Source: Flectonema sp. DT1601 (Eukaryota > Euglenozoa > Diplonemea > Diplonemida > Diplonemidae). Taken from it: a stretch of 64,000 nt of DNA. A program made the translations under genes and the position numbers. Of this stretch, positions 1-9,543 are shown piece after piece (positions within the stretch are counted from its first letter, which is position 1; each line of letters begins with the position of its first letter). The notes under the pieces were generated by a model that did not search any database, was not told the DNA's origin, and saw nothing but the letters and a program-made list of their open reading frames with translations. The stretch lies in assembly GCA_964019425.1 (NCBI GenBank), contig OZ025864.1, forward strand, positions 311,001 to 375,000, written 5' to 3'.

Positions 1-2
1 TA

Positions 3-848
3 GCGACTCATGCTCAAAGTATAGAGATGAATATCTTGCAGTCAACACTTCCGAATTCACATTATCCGACGTGTGCTCTGTTGGAAGTAGTCCCTGAGAT
101 GAACGATTCGATCGCTGAGATCATTGAAAACCGTCCTATGGCTACGTCACTGTATCGATTGTCGTCTGCTTATGATACTGAAATTATCATGTGTATAAAG
201 GTTCCGTCATCTAGTCTATTAACAAAAGCTAAACTTTTAGCAGAAAAATTAGGAATTTCCAGGACGAAAATTGTGACGTCTCCTCTCAAAGAAAATAATG
301 AATTTGATAACCAAACTGACACGAGGATTGATCAGCTGAGACTGTACTCAGCCCAAGCTGTTGGAATTGACAATTTAATTAAAAGGATTGACGGAGAAGT
401 TCAGTTGAATTTAAATAATTTTACTGACAGTTCCCAATTTGCTGTATTAAATTTATTATCTAAACAATCAAAGGATATGGTGAGTGAGATTAAAATACTA
501 AACAGCTGTAGTAACGATCTTATAACAAAAGGAGTTGTTAAGAATCTTGATTTTGGTAGAGTTGAAAGACTGATGTCGAGTGGTGATGTTGTCACGACGA
601 TGCCAACTACTTCCATCGTCGAAATCAATCCTGTTGTGAGTTCCTTCTCAGTTCTCAATAATATGCAACCACAAGTACAACAAGTGTTGTTGCAGTCATA
701 CGTTCCTTTTTCTGCTAATTTTAATTTCAATTTTGCGAAATCCAATTTCATTGAGGATCATGCTGCCATCATCAAAACAATGCTTGAAATGCCTGTACCA
801 GCTGTAGTCATAGGACGAAAGCAATCTGCGAAAAAATTGGTTAATTAA
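3..848 (+). CDS. Hypothetical protein, 5' end outside window
   Basis: The frame ending at the TAA at 846-848 is open to the left edge of the window, so the first ATG inside it (27) is probably internal and the gene is cut by the window edge. The visible part is about 280 residues of mixed composition with no membrane segment, signal peptide or simple repeat. It is rich in Leu, Ile, Ser and Asn and ends in a basic stretch (RKQSAKKLVN). I recognise no domain. It is followed by 1.8 kb of simple-sequence-rich DNA and is on the same strand as all other genes. That it is a real gene rests on its length, its balanced composition and its contrast with the poly-T spacers around it. Confidence 0.55.
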   Translation, partial: ATHAQSIEMNILQSTLPNSHYPTCALLEVVPEMNDSIAEIIENRPMATSLYRLSSAYDTEIIMCIKVPSSSLLTKAKLLAEKLGISRTKIVTSPLKENNEFDNQTDTRIDQLRLYSAQAVGIDNLIKRIDGEVQLNLNNFTDSSQFAVLNLLSKQSKDMVSEIKILNSCSNDLITKGVVKNLDFGRVERLMSSGDVVTTMPTTSIVEINPVVSSFSVLNNMQPQVQQVLLQSYVPFSANFNFNFAKSNFIEDHAAIIKTMLEMPVPAVVIGRKQSAKKLVN

Positions 849-2646
849 TTTGTATTGTTGCACATTTTTTTTTGTTTTAAAAAAACCGTTTTTTTTTTTT
901 TTTTTTCCCGTTTTTCGGTCTCAGTGCACAAATTAATTATTTTTCTTTTTTTTTTTAAAAAAAACTATATGTAAGTGTGTTTTCTCTCTGCTCTTATTTT
1001 TGAGGGATCTTATATTTCAATGATTTAGTGTTTATTTTCTCTCTTTTTTGTCTTTTTCTTTTTTTTTTACTTCGCCCTCTTTTTTATTTACATTGCACTC
1101 TTTTCTTTTTTGATTCCATTTTCTTTTTTTTTTTTTGCCTTTTTCTTTTCTCGCGTCGTCTGATCTGATGTCGCACTTTTATTTTATATTATATTCTCTT
1201 TTTTTTTTTTACTGTTCACTTTTCACTTCAATTTTGCTCGTTCGATAGCTAAAATTTTTTCTCTACTATTATTTTGTGTGAGGGAAAAAAATAAAATAAA
1301 AAAAAATAAAAAAATTTAAGTCGGCTGATTAGGTTGATCTCTGTCGGTAGTTCGTATGCTTGTTTCAAGTACATGGATCACAGAGGGTCTTTGATGTAAA
1401 AAAAAAAAAAAAAAAAAATAAAAGAAGTTTACACTTAAATAGGTAATCACGTCACGGTTCGACATTACACTTTTTGGTTTTGCTCCAAAACCTAAGCACC
1501 GTATCGAATGTTAAATTAATGTTAAGAAAGTACATGTTTTTTAACACCCCCTTATTTTTTTATTTTTAATCTCGTGAAACTAAAGTTGGTTTTTTTGATT
1601 GCGTTGTGGAAAACTCCCTTCTTCCCTTCATAACAACGATCTTCTTCTTTTTTTCTTTTTTTTTTTTGAAAAAAAATTTCTTGGATGCAAGTGGTTAGAG
1701 TATAAAACTCTGTGATATCGTGAATTTATTTCTTGTTGATAGGGATTCGAACTGGATCGAAAAAAAAAAATAGCATTTGTCACGTTTTTTTGGGTAGTTA
1801 TTACACCTTCATTTTTTATGTTTACACCCTCCCTAGTGGGGGATGGTTAGGATTTTTCCCTCCCAATTACACCTCTTTATTATAGTGTGTTTACCCTTTT
1901 TAGTATATCCTGTTCTGAGATAGTGTTGTGCATGTCGGGTGCCAACTGCTGTTTAAGATTAGGGTTTATCTTTTTAGGGTAATGTTGATTTTCTCAATCT
2001 CTTCTGTGTTTGGTAGGCTGACTTGCTTACTCTTCTCATGCTTTGTTGATTACACTGGTACTATTTCTACCGTTTCCCTTTTGCTCTATCTCTCACATTT
2101 GTTTTTTTTTGCAACTCTTTTTTTTTTTTTTTTTTTTTTTCTCTCTCATCAATTTGTACCGATAACTGTAGTATCACTTTTTTGATTGATAGCTGCCTAA
2201 AAGTTGCTTGCTGGTGGTTTTTTTTTTTTTTTGCTCCAACGTGTGTTACACTTCTTGATTACAAGAGAGAGAGAAATGATGTCAATTATGTTTGTGGTTT
2301 AACGAGCTGCTCTGAGGAATAAAAAAACCAAAAAAACTTTTTTTTTATATGCGAATAGGTCGTTGTTTTCCCACACCCTTTTTTTTTTTTTCTTCGCTTC
2401 AAAAAAACCAACTTCTTTTTTTACAACAACAAAAAAAAAAAAAAAAAAATAGAACAAGAAAGAGATGGTAAGTAACGTATAATGATAAACCCGTTCAGTA
2501 AATTGTCATCACTTTTCCGTTTTTTTTTTTTCCAGCTCCAACACTCGATGTATGTGAATTTGGTTGTACGGTAGGTAGCTATACATTACTAAAAAAGTAT
2601 AATTAATTTATATTCGTAATTTCACAGCCTGGTGGGGGAGGGTAAA
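849..2646. other. Gene-free spacer, poly-T/poly-A rich
   Basis: Dense T and A homopolymers with no credible gene. The one 85-residue frame (1928-2185) is mostly encoded by T runs. The last part holds the pyrimidine tracts and AG sites expected upstream of a trans-spliced gene, including a TTTCACAG acceptor ending at 2627. Confidence 0.6.
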
Positions 2647-3942
2647 ATGACTATCGGCTGTATCCTAATATTAAATAGCAGAGGTGATATCCTCTGTTCT
2701 CGCAACTACCGAGACTTTCAAAATGTGAGACAAGTCGGAGAGACGTTCCGAACTCAGGTTATCTCAACAAAGTTGGCAGACAGGTGTCCAGTTCATAATT
2801 TGGGAGGGACCAGTTTTATGTTTTCGAGGGTGGAAAATATTTGGTTTGTCGCATGCACACGACAGAACGCGAATGCCGGTCTCGTATTCCAGTTTATTAG
2901 TAAAGTACTACAAGTTTTCGAACTCTACTTCGGCAACGTCAATGAAGAAATCGTCAGAGAGAACCACATCACAATCCTTGAACTACTTGACGAGATGCTC
3001 GACTATGGATATCCTCAAGTCACTGAAGCAGAGCTTCTCAAACATTGCGTCACTAACACTGGTCTTAAAGATGTTTTAACAAAAGTTAAAAAAGATGCGA
3101 AATCACTCTCTGATAGACTGACTGGAATTATTGGATGGAGAAAAGAAGGATTAAAGTATCGTAAAAACGAAGTATTCATCGACGTAATCGAAGAGGTAAA
3201 CGCTCTAATAGCACAAAACGGAACCGTCTTACAACGTGATGTGAGTGGTAAGATTATGATGAAGAGTTTTTTATCAGGAATGCCTGAATGTAGATTCGGT
3301 CTAAACGACAAACTGATGCTTCAAGCAGAGAATCACAAAACAAACCGTGCTCACGTTGACATAGATGATCTCACATTTCATCAATGTGTTAGACTCGGTA
3401 AGTTCGAATCCTCCAGATCGATTTCATTCATCCCTCCAGACGGTGAGTTTCAACTTATGAAATATAGAACATCTGATAACGTAACACCAGCATTCAGACT
3501 GTTACATCCTTCCTTTGTCACTCACGGTAAGACTCGTATCGAATTAGGATTCATGTTGAAGGGTGAATTTTCAAGCAGGTTAAACGCCACAGGAGTAGTG
3601 GTCAAGATTCCTTGTCCAAAGAACACGGCGTCGACTAAATGTGTTGTAGGTGCTGGTAAGGCAAAGTATGAACCAGAAAATCAAGCAATTGTTTGGAGAA
3701 TTCGTAAATTTCCAGGTGACAACGAAGTAGTGTTCAGTGCTACTATTCAGTTGATATCCTCGACTTCTGATACAAAGCCATGGGCGAGACCTCCTATTTC
3801 AATGAACTTTCAAGTTCCCATGTTAACAACAAGTGGTCTTCAGGTACGTTTTCTTAAGATTCACGAACCTAAACTAATGTACCAAGCTGTTAAGTGGGTT
3901 CGTTACATCACTACCGCAGGTCAGTATGAGTTGAGAATTTAG
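2647..3942 (+). CDS. AP2M1: AP-2 clathrin adaptor complex mu subunit
   Basis: Medium chain of the AP-2 adaptor, which binds YxxPhi cargo signals and PIP2 at the plasma membrane during clathrin-mediated endocytosis. The 431-residue product matches the family end to end. An N-terminal longin-like domain (residues about 1-140) contains FMFSRVENIWFVACTRQNAN and ELLDEMLDYGYPQ. The C-terminal mu homology domain (about 165-431) carries IGWRKEGLKYRKNEVF, SGMPECRFGLNDK, SISFIPPDGEF, WARPPISMNF and the terminal KWVRYI. Length fits the usual 430-440. The frame is open back to 2632 only through a GTG. The ATG at 2647 is chosen because it gives the canonical N-terminus MTIGCILIL and lies 20 bases after a TTTCACAG acceptor. 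The motifs favour AP-2 over AP-1 mu. African trypanosomes are known to lack AP-2 while other lineages keep it. Confidence 0.95.
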   Translation: MTIGCILILNSRGDILCSRNYRDFQNVRQVGETFRTQVISTKLADRCPVHNLGGTSFMFSRVENIWFVACTRQNANAGLVFQFISKVLQVFELYFGNVNEEIVRENHITILELLDEMLDYGYPQVTEAELLKHCVTNTGLKDVLTKVKKDAKSLSDRLTGIIGWRKEGLKYRKNEVFIDVIEEVNALIAQNGTVLQRDVSGKIMMKSFLSGMPECRFGLNDKLMLQAENHKTNRAHVDIDDLTFHQCVRLGKFESSRSISFIPPDGEFQLMKYRTSDNVTPAFRLLHPSFVTHGKTRIELGFMLKGEFSSRLNATGVVVKIPCPKNTASTKCVVGAGKAKYEPENQAIVWRIRKFPGDNEVVFSATIQLISSTSDTKPWARPPISMNFQVPMLTTSGLQVRFLKIHEPKLMYQAVKWVRYITTAGQYELRI

Positions 3943-5000
3943 AGAGAGGTGTGTGCTGAGATTAACTTTTTACCTGTTAAACTTCTACAAAGGAAAAAAA
4001 ATAAAAAAAAAACGATCAATCAGGCGCCTTTCAGATGTTCTCCCAGCGCAAGTAAGTTACGGACTGCAGACCTCTCGTTTGCCTGCAGGGTAGGTGGAAG
4101 AGGGGGAAAAAAAAAAAAATTAAAAAAAAAAAAATAGATTTTATTTAGGTCTTTTTTGTCTTAAACCGTAGCCACCATACCTTTTTTTCCCCTTCTCTTG
4201 TTTTTTTTTTTTCCCCCTTCATTTTTTTCCACGATTTATTTATTTATTTATTTTATTTTATTTTTTATTTTATACTGAGATATGTGATAGAATAGTGAAA
4301 AAGGGGGAAATATTGGAAAATACGTCTGCCTGAAAGGTGTGAAGTTCTTCAAGTACCCCCCCTGCTGCACTTCATTATGAATTTATTTTGCCGAATCCCC
4401 CCTATCTGAGAAGGTTCGAATCGTATAGAACGATGAGGGCTCCTATACAATTCTGGGATTGCATCACAACCAGTCGGACTATTAAAAAAAGTTAAAAGTT
4501 TATACTGTTTCCTTGGAACAACTTGAATGCCATTGTGAGTTAAAATTTTCTTTCCACGTTTAGATTCGAACGCAATTGAGCACCAAAATAAGTTGTTCTT
4601 TTTCGGTGTGTTAAAGCGAAGGGCAATCCATCTGCGGGCCCGTAGAAATAAAAATTAAAAACAAAGAAAAAAAAAAAAGTGGAAAAAAAAAAAACGAAAA
4701 AAAGAACACAAAAAAAGAAATAAAAAGGACGATATAAAATAGTGTAGCTTGCATGCTATGTTTGCCTAGTAATAGACTTTGGGCACAACCTTGTTTTTTC
4801 TTTAGGGGGGAAATTAACAAAAAAAAAAAAAAAAAAAAAAAAAAGAGAGAAGAGGGAAAAAAAAAAAAAAAAAAATAAAATAAAGAGAAATCTTAACAAA
4901 CATTAATTTCACTCGATTGGAATTTTTTTTTTTTTTTTCCCCCTTCCACTCGAACCTATAACTCATAAAAAACTTTTTTTTTAACAGGTCAACAGCTAAC
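3943..5000. other. Gene-free spacer between AP-2 mu and UAP genes
   Basis: Poly-A and poly-T tracts dominate. A less biased patch at about 4330-4660 has no open frame of note. A GGTTCGAATC string near 4413 resembles a tRNA T-loop, but the flanks do not pair. The spacer ends in a pyrimidine tract and a TTTAACAG acceptor (about 4986) 14 bases before the next ATG. Confidence 0.55.
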
Positions 5001-6410
5001 ATGAGTAAACACGCTGAACTCCTTAAGAAATGCAACCAAGAACAAGTTCTAAGGTTTTGGGATGAACTTAGTGACGGAGAAAAGGCAGCGCTAGACCTTC
5101 AGATCGATGAGTTGGATGAAAGAATTGGAGTTGCCAACTTGAGAACAATCATAAAAGAAACAGAATCTCAGCTTGAGAAGGAGAAGTCTGGAGAATCAAA
5201 GGTAGAATCCCCTACTGAAGTTGGGTACACCTCTGATAAAGAATCCACAGAGAAATGGTACGGCATGGGACTCACGGCTATTGCTAAAGGTCAATGCGCT
5301 ACTATTGTGATGGCTGGTGGTCAAGGAACAAGACTTGGGTCATCGTTCCCAAAGGGACTTATGGGAGATGGTGAAATCCCAGGAGCTGATTTCGGACTTC
5401 CTTCAAAAAAATCTCTTTTCCAACTCCACTGCGAGAGAATCCAGAGACTCCAAAAACTTGCTCAAGAACACGAAAAGACCGAATCCACTCCGAAGATTAC
5501 GTTTTTAATTATGACTTCACACGCAACACATGATACCACTGAAGGTTTCTTCCAAGCTCATTCATTCTTTGGACTTGATGAAAGTCAAGTTATATTCTTC
5601 AAACAAGGAAGAATGCCGGCCTTATCAGCAGACGGATCGATCTTGTTATCAACGAAGAGTAGCATGTGTATGTCACCTGATGGTAATGGAGGAATCTATC
5701 ACGGAGTTGTACAGTCTGGTTCACTCGACATCTTAGAAAAAAGAGGAGTTAAATGGACACAGGTATTCTCTGTTGATAATTTACTTATAAAAGTTGCCGA
5801 TCCAGTGTTCTACGGTTACTGTGAAGCAGCTAATGTTGACGCCGCTGCAAAAACGGTATCAAAATCTGAAGCGGCTGAAAAAGTTGGGGTATTCGCTCTT
5901 AGAAATGGCAAGCCTGGTGTGATCGAGTACAGTGAGATTGGAGATGAACGCGCGGCTTTAAAATGTCCTAAGACTGGAAATCTTTTATTTAACCACGCTA
6001 ACATTGCGATTCACTGCTACAGTTTGCCATTCTTAAGAGAGGTTCACGGACTCAGCCTTGCCTGGCATATCGCTAAGAAGAAGATTCCAACTGTTGACGG
6101 AGACATCGATGGTATGAAGCTGGAAGGGTTTATCTTTGATGCATTCGCAGACTGTAAAAAGTTTGGATTATTACAATGCGAACGTAACGCTGAGTTCGCT
6201 CCGATTAAGAATGCTGACGGGGCTCCAAGAGACACTCCAAAATCAGCTCTCGCCCTGCTGTCATCTCTGCACAGTTCATGGCTTCAGAGTAATGGAGTTA
6301 AGGTTCCTGATTCTAAAATGATCGAGATTGCTCCGTTAGTATCCTTCTCTGGTGAGGGTCTGGAGGGTATCAGTCCTGACATGTCTGCGGACAAAGTACA
6401 CGTTCAGTAA
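5001..6410 (+). CDS. UAP1: UDP-N-acetylglucosamine pyrophosphorylase
   Basis: Makes UDP-GlcNAc from GlcNAc-1-phosphate and UTP, feeding N-glycosylation, GPI-anchor synthesis and any chitin or surface-glycan synthesis. The 469-residue product has the nucleotide-binding signature AGGQGTRLG (about residues 105-113) followed by FPKGL. It also has the family motif SPDGNGGIYHG (about 224-234), FSVDNLL, and GVFALRNGKPGVIEYSEI followed by LLFNHANIAIHCYS. Family members are usually 475-520 residues, so this is a compact but complete copy. The ATG at 5001 lies shortly after a long T tract and an AACAG acceptor, giving a very short leader. Given the glycosylated surface proteins downstream, the gene is metabolically consistent with its neighbourhood, though adjacency in a polycistron need not imply co-function. 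Confidence 0.95.
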   Translation: MSKHAELLKKCNQEQVLRFWDELSDGEKAALDLQIDELDERIGVANLRTIIKETESQLEKEKSGESKVESPTEVGYTSDKESTEKWYGMGLTAIAKGQCATIVMAGGQGTRLGSSFPKGLMGDGEIPGADFGLPSKKSLFQLHCERIQRLQKLAQEHEKTESTPKITFLIMTSHATHDTTEGFFQAHSFFGLDESQVIFFKQGRMPALSADGSILLSTKSSMCMSPDGNGGIYHGVVQSGSLDILEKRGVKWTQVFSVDNLLIKVADPVFYGYCEAANVDAAAKTVSKSEAAEKVGVFALRNGKPGVIEYSEIGDERAALKCPKTGNLLFNHANIAIHCYSLPFLREVHGLSLAWHIAKKKIPTVDGDIDGMKLEGFIFDAFADCKKFGLLQCERNAEFAPIKNADGAPRDTPKSALALLSSLHSSWLQSNGVKVPDSKMIEIAPLVSFSGEGLEGISPDMSADKVHVQ

Positions 6411-7330
6411 TTCGTTCGAATTTTTTTGTCGGGGAAAAAAAGAAGAAAAAAAACAAAAAAAAAAATGATACTATGAAAAAAAAAAAAAAAAAAAGAATAA
6501 AAAGAAAAGGAAAGAGAAAAAAAAAAAAAACTCCAGCAGACCACAGCAATACCACCCATCCCCCCTTTTACGTTTCTGTAGAAAAATGCTATGATTAGAA
6601 TCGTCGTTATATTCTTTGGATTCGGTCACACGGCGACGGAAACAATTTGTTCTTCTGTGAAGCTGGTTCTGTTTGTTTGAATTGCACTTGGTGTTGGGGA
6701 AAAAAAAAAAAAAAAAAAAGGTCACTGAAACCCTCCCCACTCTCCGAGACTTACTTTCTTTGTGATGTGGTTTTTTTTTATTCAGTAATTTTTTCGAGAA
6801 AAAAAAAAAAATCAAAAACAACTCCTACCTGCAGAGTTCTCGATTAATTGATTGTGTGACTTATTATGTTTCTTTGGGTTGGCTGACTTGTGAAAACTAT
6901 ATTTTGATTTTTTCGTACAACACTTCACAAATCGTAATACCAGTTTTGCGAACCGTAAAACCGATTCTTCGACTGAAAAAAAAAGCGAGAAAGAAAAAAA
7001 AGGGAGGAACTTTTTTTTCCCCCGATTTCTTTTTTTTTAAACTACAAAAACGGTAGTCTTCTATTCTTTTTAAACCCTTAACGATGAGGGAGGGAGTGGT
7101 TACCGTGTTTCCTCGAACGGGTTTCTCTTTTTCGTGATTACTTTTTTTTATTTACATGTTGTAAATCCTGCTAGACGGAATTTTCCAACTGTAATGACTT
7201 CGTCAGCGTTATTGTTTTTTTTTATATAGTTTTCATATTATTTTTTCCTTCCAGAGATGTGTATGCAGCTAAGTTGGAAATATCAGTTAGTGTACGTTCA
7301 AGTTGGTTTCCTATTTAATATTAGTATCAA
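6411..7330. other. Gene-free spacer, simple-sequence rich
   Basis: Alternating A and T tracts with no supportable gene. The several 60-116 residue frames on both strands are encoded largely by homopolymers. Confidence 0.55.
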
Positions 7331-8062
7331 GTTTACCCCCCCCGGCATTAATTGTATTGTTGAGTGATGAAAACATATGGAGCATCTGGAATCGCAACCA
7401 GCCTAAATAGAATACCTTCAGGTACTGAGAGGTGATGTTCTCCCTCTTAGTCTGACGACGCTACCACAGAATCTGATGGGGTGAGAGAGTTTGTTTTATT
7501 ACTGTTCCCTGAATCGGTTGTATCATTTTATTTTAACACCCCCCCCGTTGTGTCTTTCATTCAAAGCAATGCAGGTTTTTATGTGGAACTCGGATTTGGG
7601 ACTCTCTACGGCAATAGCTTGCATCACAATTCCTTTCGGATGCAGGCTTGGGCTGTTTCCTGTTCACTCGCCGTTACTGGGAGAATCGCTGTTGCTTTCT
7701 TTTCCTGTGCTGAGTGATATGCTTAAGTTCAGCACGTGGATCTTCAACTGCTGAGGTCGGTAAGAAGTAAATCGCAGTCTCAAGACCGACGGCCGGTGCT
7801 GATTCTCTTTGTGAGCAACGTTTTGATGACGGCGGCTGTAGAATCGGATATCCTGAGGAAGTTGAACTCTCGTTAGCTGGTGACACCCTTTGCGAAACTG
7901 AGCGGGTAGCTGGTCAGGGAGTGGGTGAGGTGCAAACTGTGAATTGGAAGAGCAGGGGAAGTGCTTTCGTTTATTTGGTAAATACTGGCTTGTTGGGAAA
8001 GAAAGCCAATCGTATTCTAAAGGCCGTTAAGAATGAAGTAGCCAACTTTTAATAATATCGGA
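7331..8062. other. Homopolymer-poor island with ATG-less open frame
   Basis: Unlike the spacers around it, this stretch almost lacks long T/A runs. One + frame is open from 7771 to a TAA at 8050-8052 (93 codons). Its composition is protein-like, ending GLLGKKANRILKAVKNEVANF, but it has no ATG and a stop lies immediately upstream. A perfect inverted repeat GTCGGT/ACCGAC lies across the start of that frame (about 7756-7790). It could be a decayed gene, a 3' exon, or a structured RNA. I cannot assign it. Confidence 0.3.
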
Positions 8063-8092
8063 GTGTGTCCAGGTTTAAGTATTCCACACTTG

Positions 8093-8573
8093 TGGTTTCT
8101 AAACTATTGGAGCAGCTTCTCTCTTTTTGTATCATCCATGTTCTTCTTGAAGTTGTTGACCTTTCAGGTTTTAGCAGTGTCACCGATATTGGAGACTATT
8201 TCTTGTGTTCTTGAACTGCTATTCTCACTGTTCACGAATCACTTCTCTTGACTTTTCAGGTCTTAAGGTTTCCGTTATTGAAAACAATTTTTTATCTACT
8301 ACAGCTCTTGACCTTTTAGGTCTCAGTGTTGTTTAAGATTTTCCATTATTGGAAACTATTTTTTGTCCTACTGTTCACAAATCACACGACCTTTTTTAGG
8401 TCTCAGTGTTGTTTTTGTTTCCATTATTGGAGACTATTTTTTATCCTAATACAGCTCTTGACCTTTTTTTTAGGTCTTGGTGTTGTTTTTTGTTCCGTTA
8501 TTGGAAACAATCTTTTGTCCTACTGTTCACAAGTCGCAACTCCCGACCTTTTTAGGTCTTCAGTGTTATAACT
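8093..8573 (+). repeat. Six degenerate tandem repeats with GACC...GGTC hairpins
   Basis: Six units spaced 61-92 bases (average about 78). Each has a core like TTCCATTATTGGAAACTATT, often CTGTTCACAA, and a small hairpin GACCT-Tn-AGGTC. Hairpins lie near 8157, 8249, 8310-8322, 8388-8402, 8460-8476 and 8545-8558. The T loop varies in length while the stem is kept in the last four units. No coding frame runs through it. Function unknown. Confidence 0.7.
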
Positions 8574-9543
8574 GACGACAGATGTTTTTCCCTTCGCGAC
8601 TACGGTTTTTGAAAACGTTCAGCTGGTAATGGAGTTCTCTTTGAGGGGTCTTCGAAAACCGTTCTTATGAAACATTAGTATTAAGGTTGTGATGGCTGAT
8701 GTGGTTCCTTTTGGAAATCATGCAGTACTTTGGAGAGATCTCGAGAGACGGTTTGGTATGTGAAACAATCTTGTGCAATCTAACAGAAAAAAAAAAAAAA
8801 AACAGAATTATGTGACACTAACAAAGGTAACGGAATTCCGATAAGTCAACAGGGAGAAGGTTCACATGCATAAATCTACATCAGCTGCCGCGCTGAATCG
8901 ATTCTTAAACATATTGGTTGATGTCTTCTTTTTTTGTACCCACAAAATCCGGTTGGGCTTTTTTTTCTTTGTGATATATTTAAAACAACAACTTTCTTCT
9001 CATTCGTTTAGTGACCTGCGAAGGTCCCACTCACGTCTCTCAATTAACTTTTTTCTCAGCGTCATTGCGCAATCACATTGTCTTTTATACTTTTGAATTT
9101 CGTTTTGCACATATTTGGTTTCGTTTTTTTTTTTTTTTTTTGAAAAACGAATTTTCTTTTGTAGGCTCCGCATTGATCTACATTACCTGAGGAGAATAAT
9201 GTGTTTATCTTTACTCTGGTTATGATTTTGTGGTAGAAAACTGAAGGCAATCTAATTGCGTGGTCGTACTGATATCTCGTCTTGTTTTATTGTTTTGGAG
9301 TTTGATGGTGTGCAAAAAGACAAAAAAATATTTTACTTCAATTGTCTTTTTCTATTTCATCATCTTGACGGAAGTCAACCTCCCCGATGACATGCTATTG
9401 GACACCTTATGGAGTATCAGGGCTCGCTAAATAGTCATGTCTGGTTACATGTGCTTCGTTTCGGTGTTCTAAGTTCAAAGAAAGAAAAGTTCATAATCAC
9501 TTCTAACCCTTCCCAACACAGTAGATGTCTCGACTACATTAAT
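8574..9543. other. Spacer upstream of the kelch gene
   Basis: The first 190 bases have an inverted repeat (CGGTTTTTGAA near 8604 against TTCGAAAACCG near 8648, one G-T pair). The rest is T/A-rich. A strong acceptor CCTTCCCAACACAG ends at 9521. It is followed by a five-codon upstream ORF (ATG at 9525) before the chosen start of the kelch gene at 9544. Confidence 0.5.

Noticed and set aside
1928-2185. 85-residue + strand frame in the first spacer
   Set aside because: Composition is driven by T runs (poly-Phe); no acceptor or homologous feature.
4410-4425. GGTTCGAATC, resembling a tRNA T-loop
   Set aside because: Flanking bases do not form a T stem or acceptor stem, and no D or anticodon arm fits.
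7491-7754. Overlapping 78- and 87-codon frames upstream of the ATG-less frame
   Set aside because: Two conflicting frames, no acceptor context and no recognisable domain.
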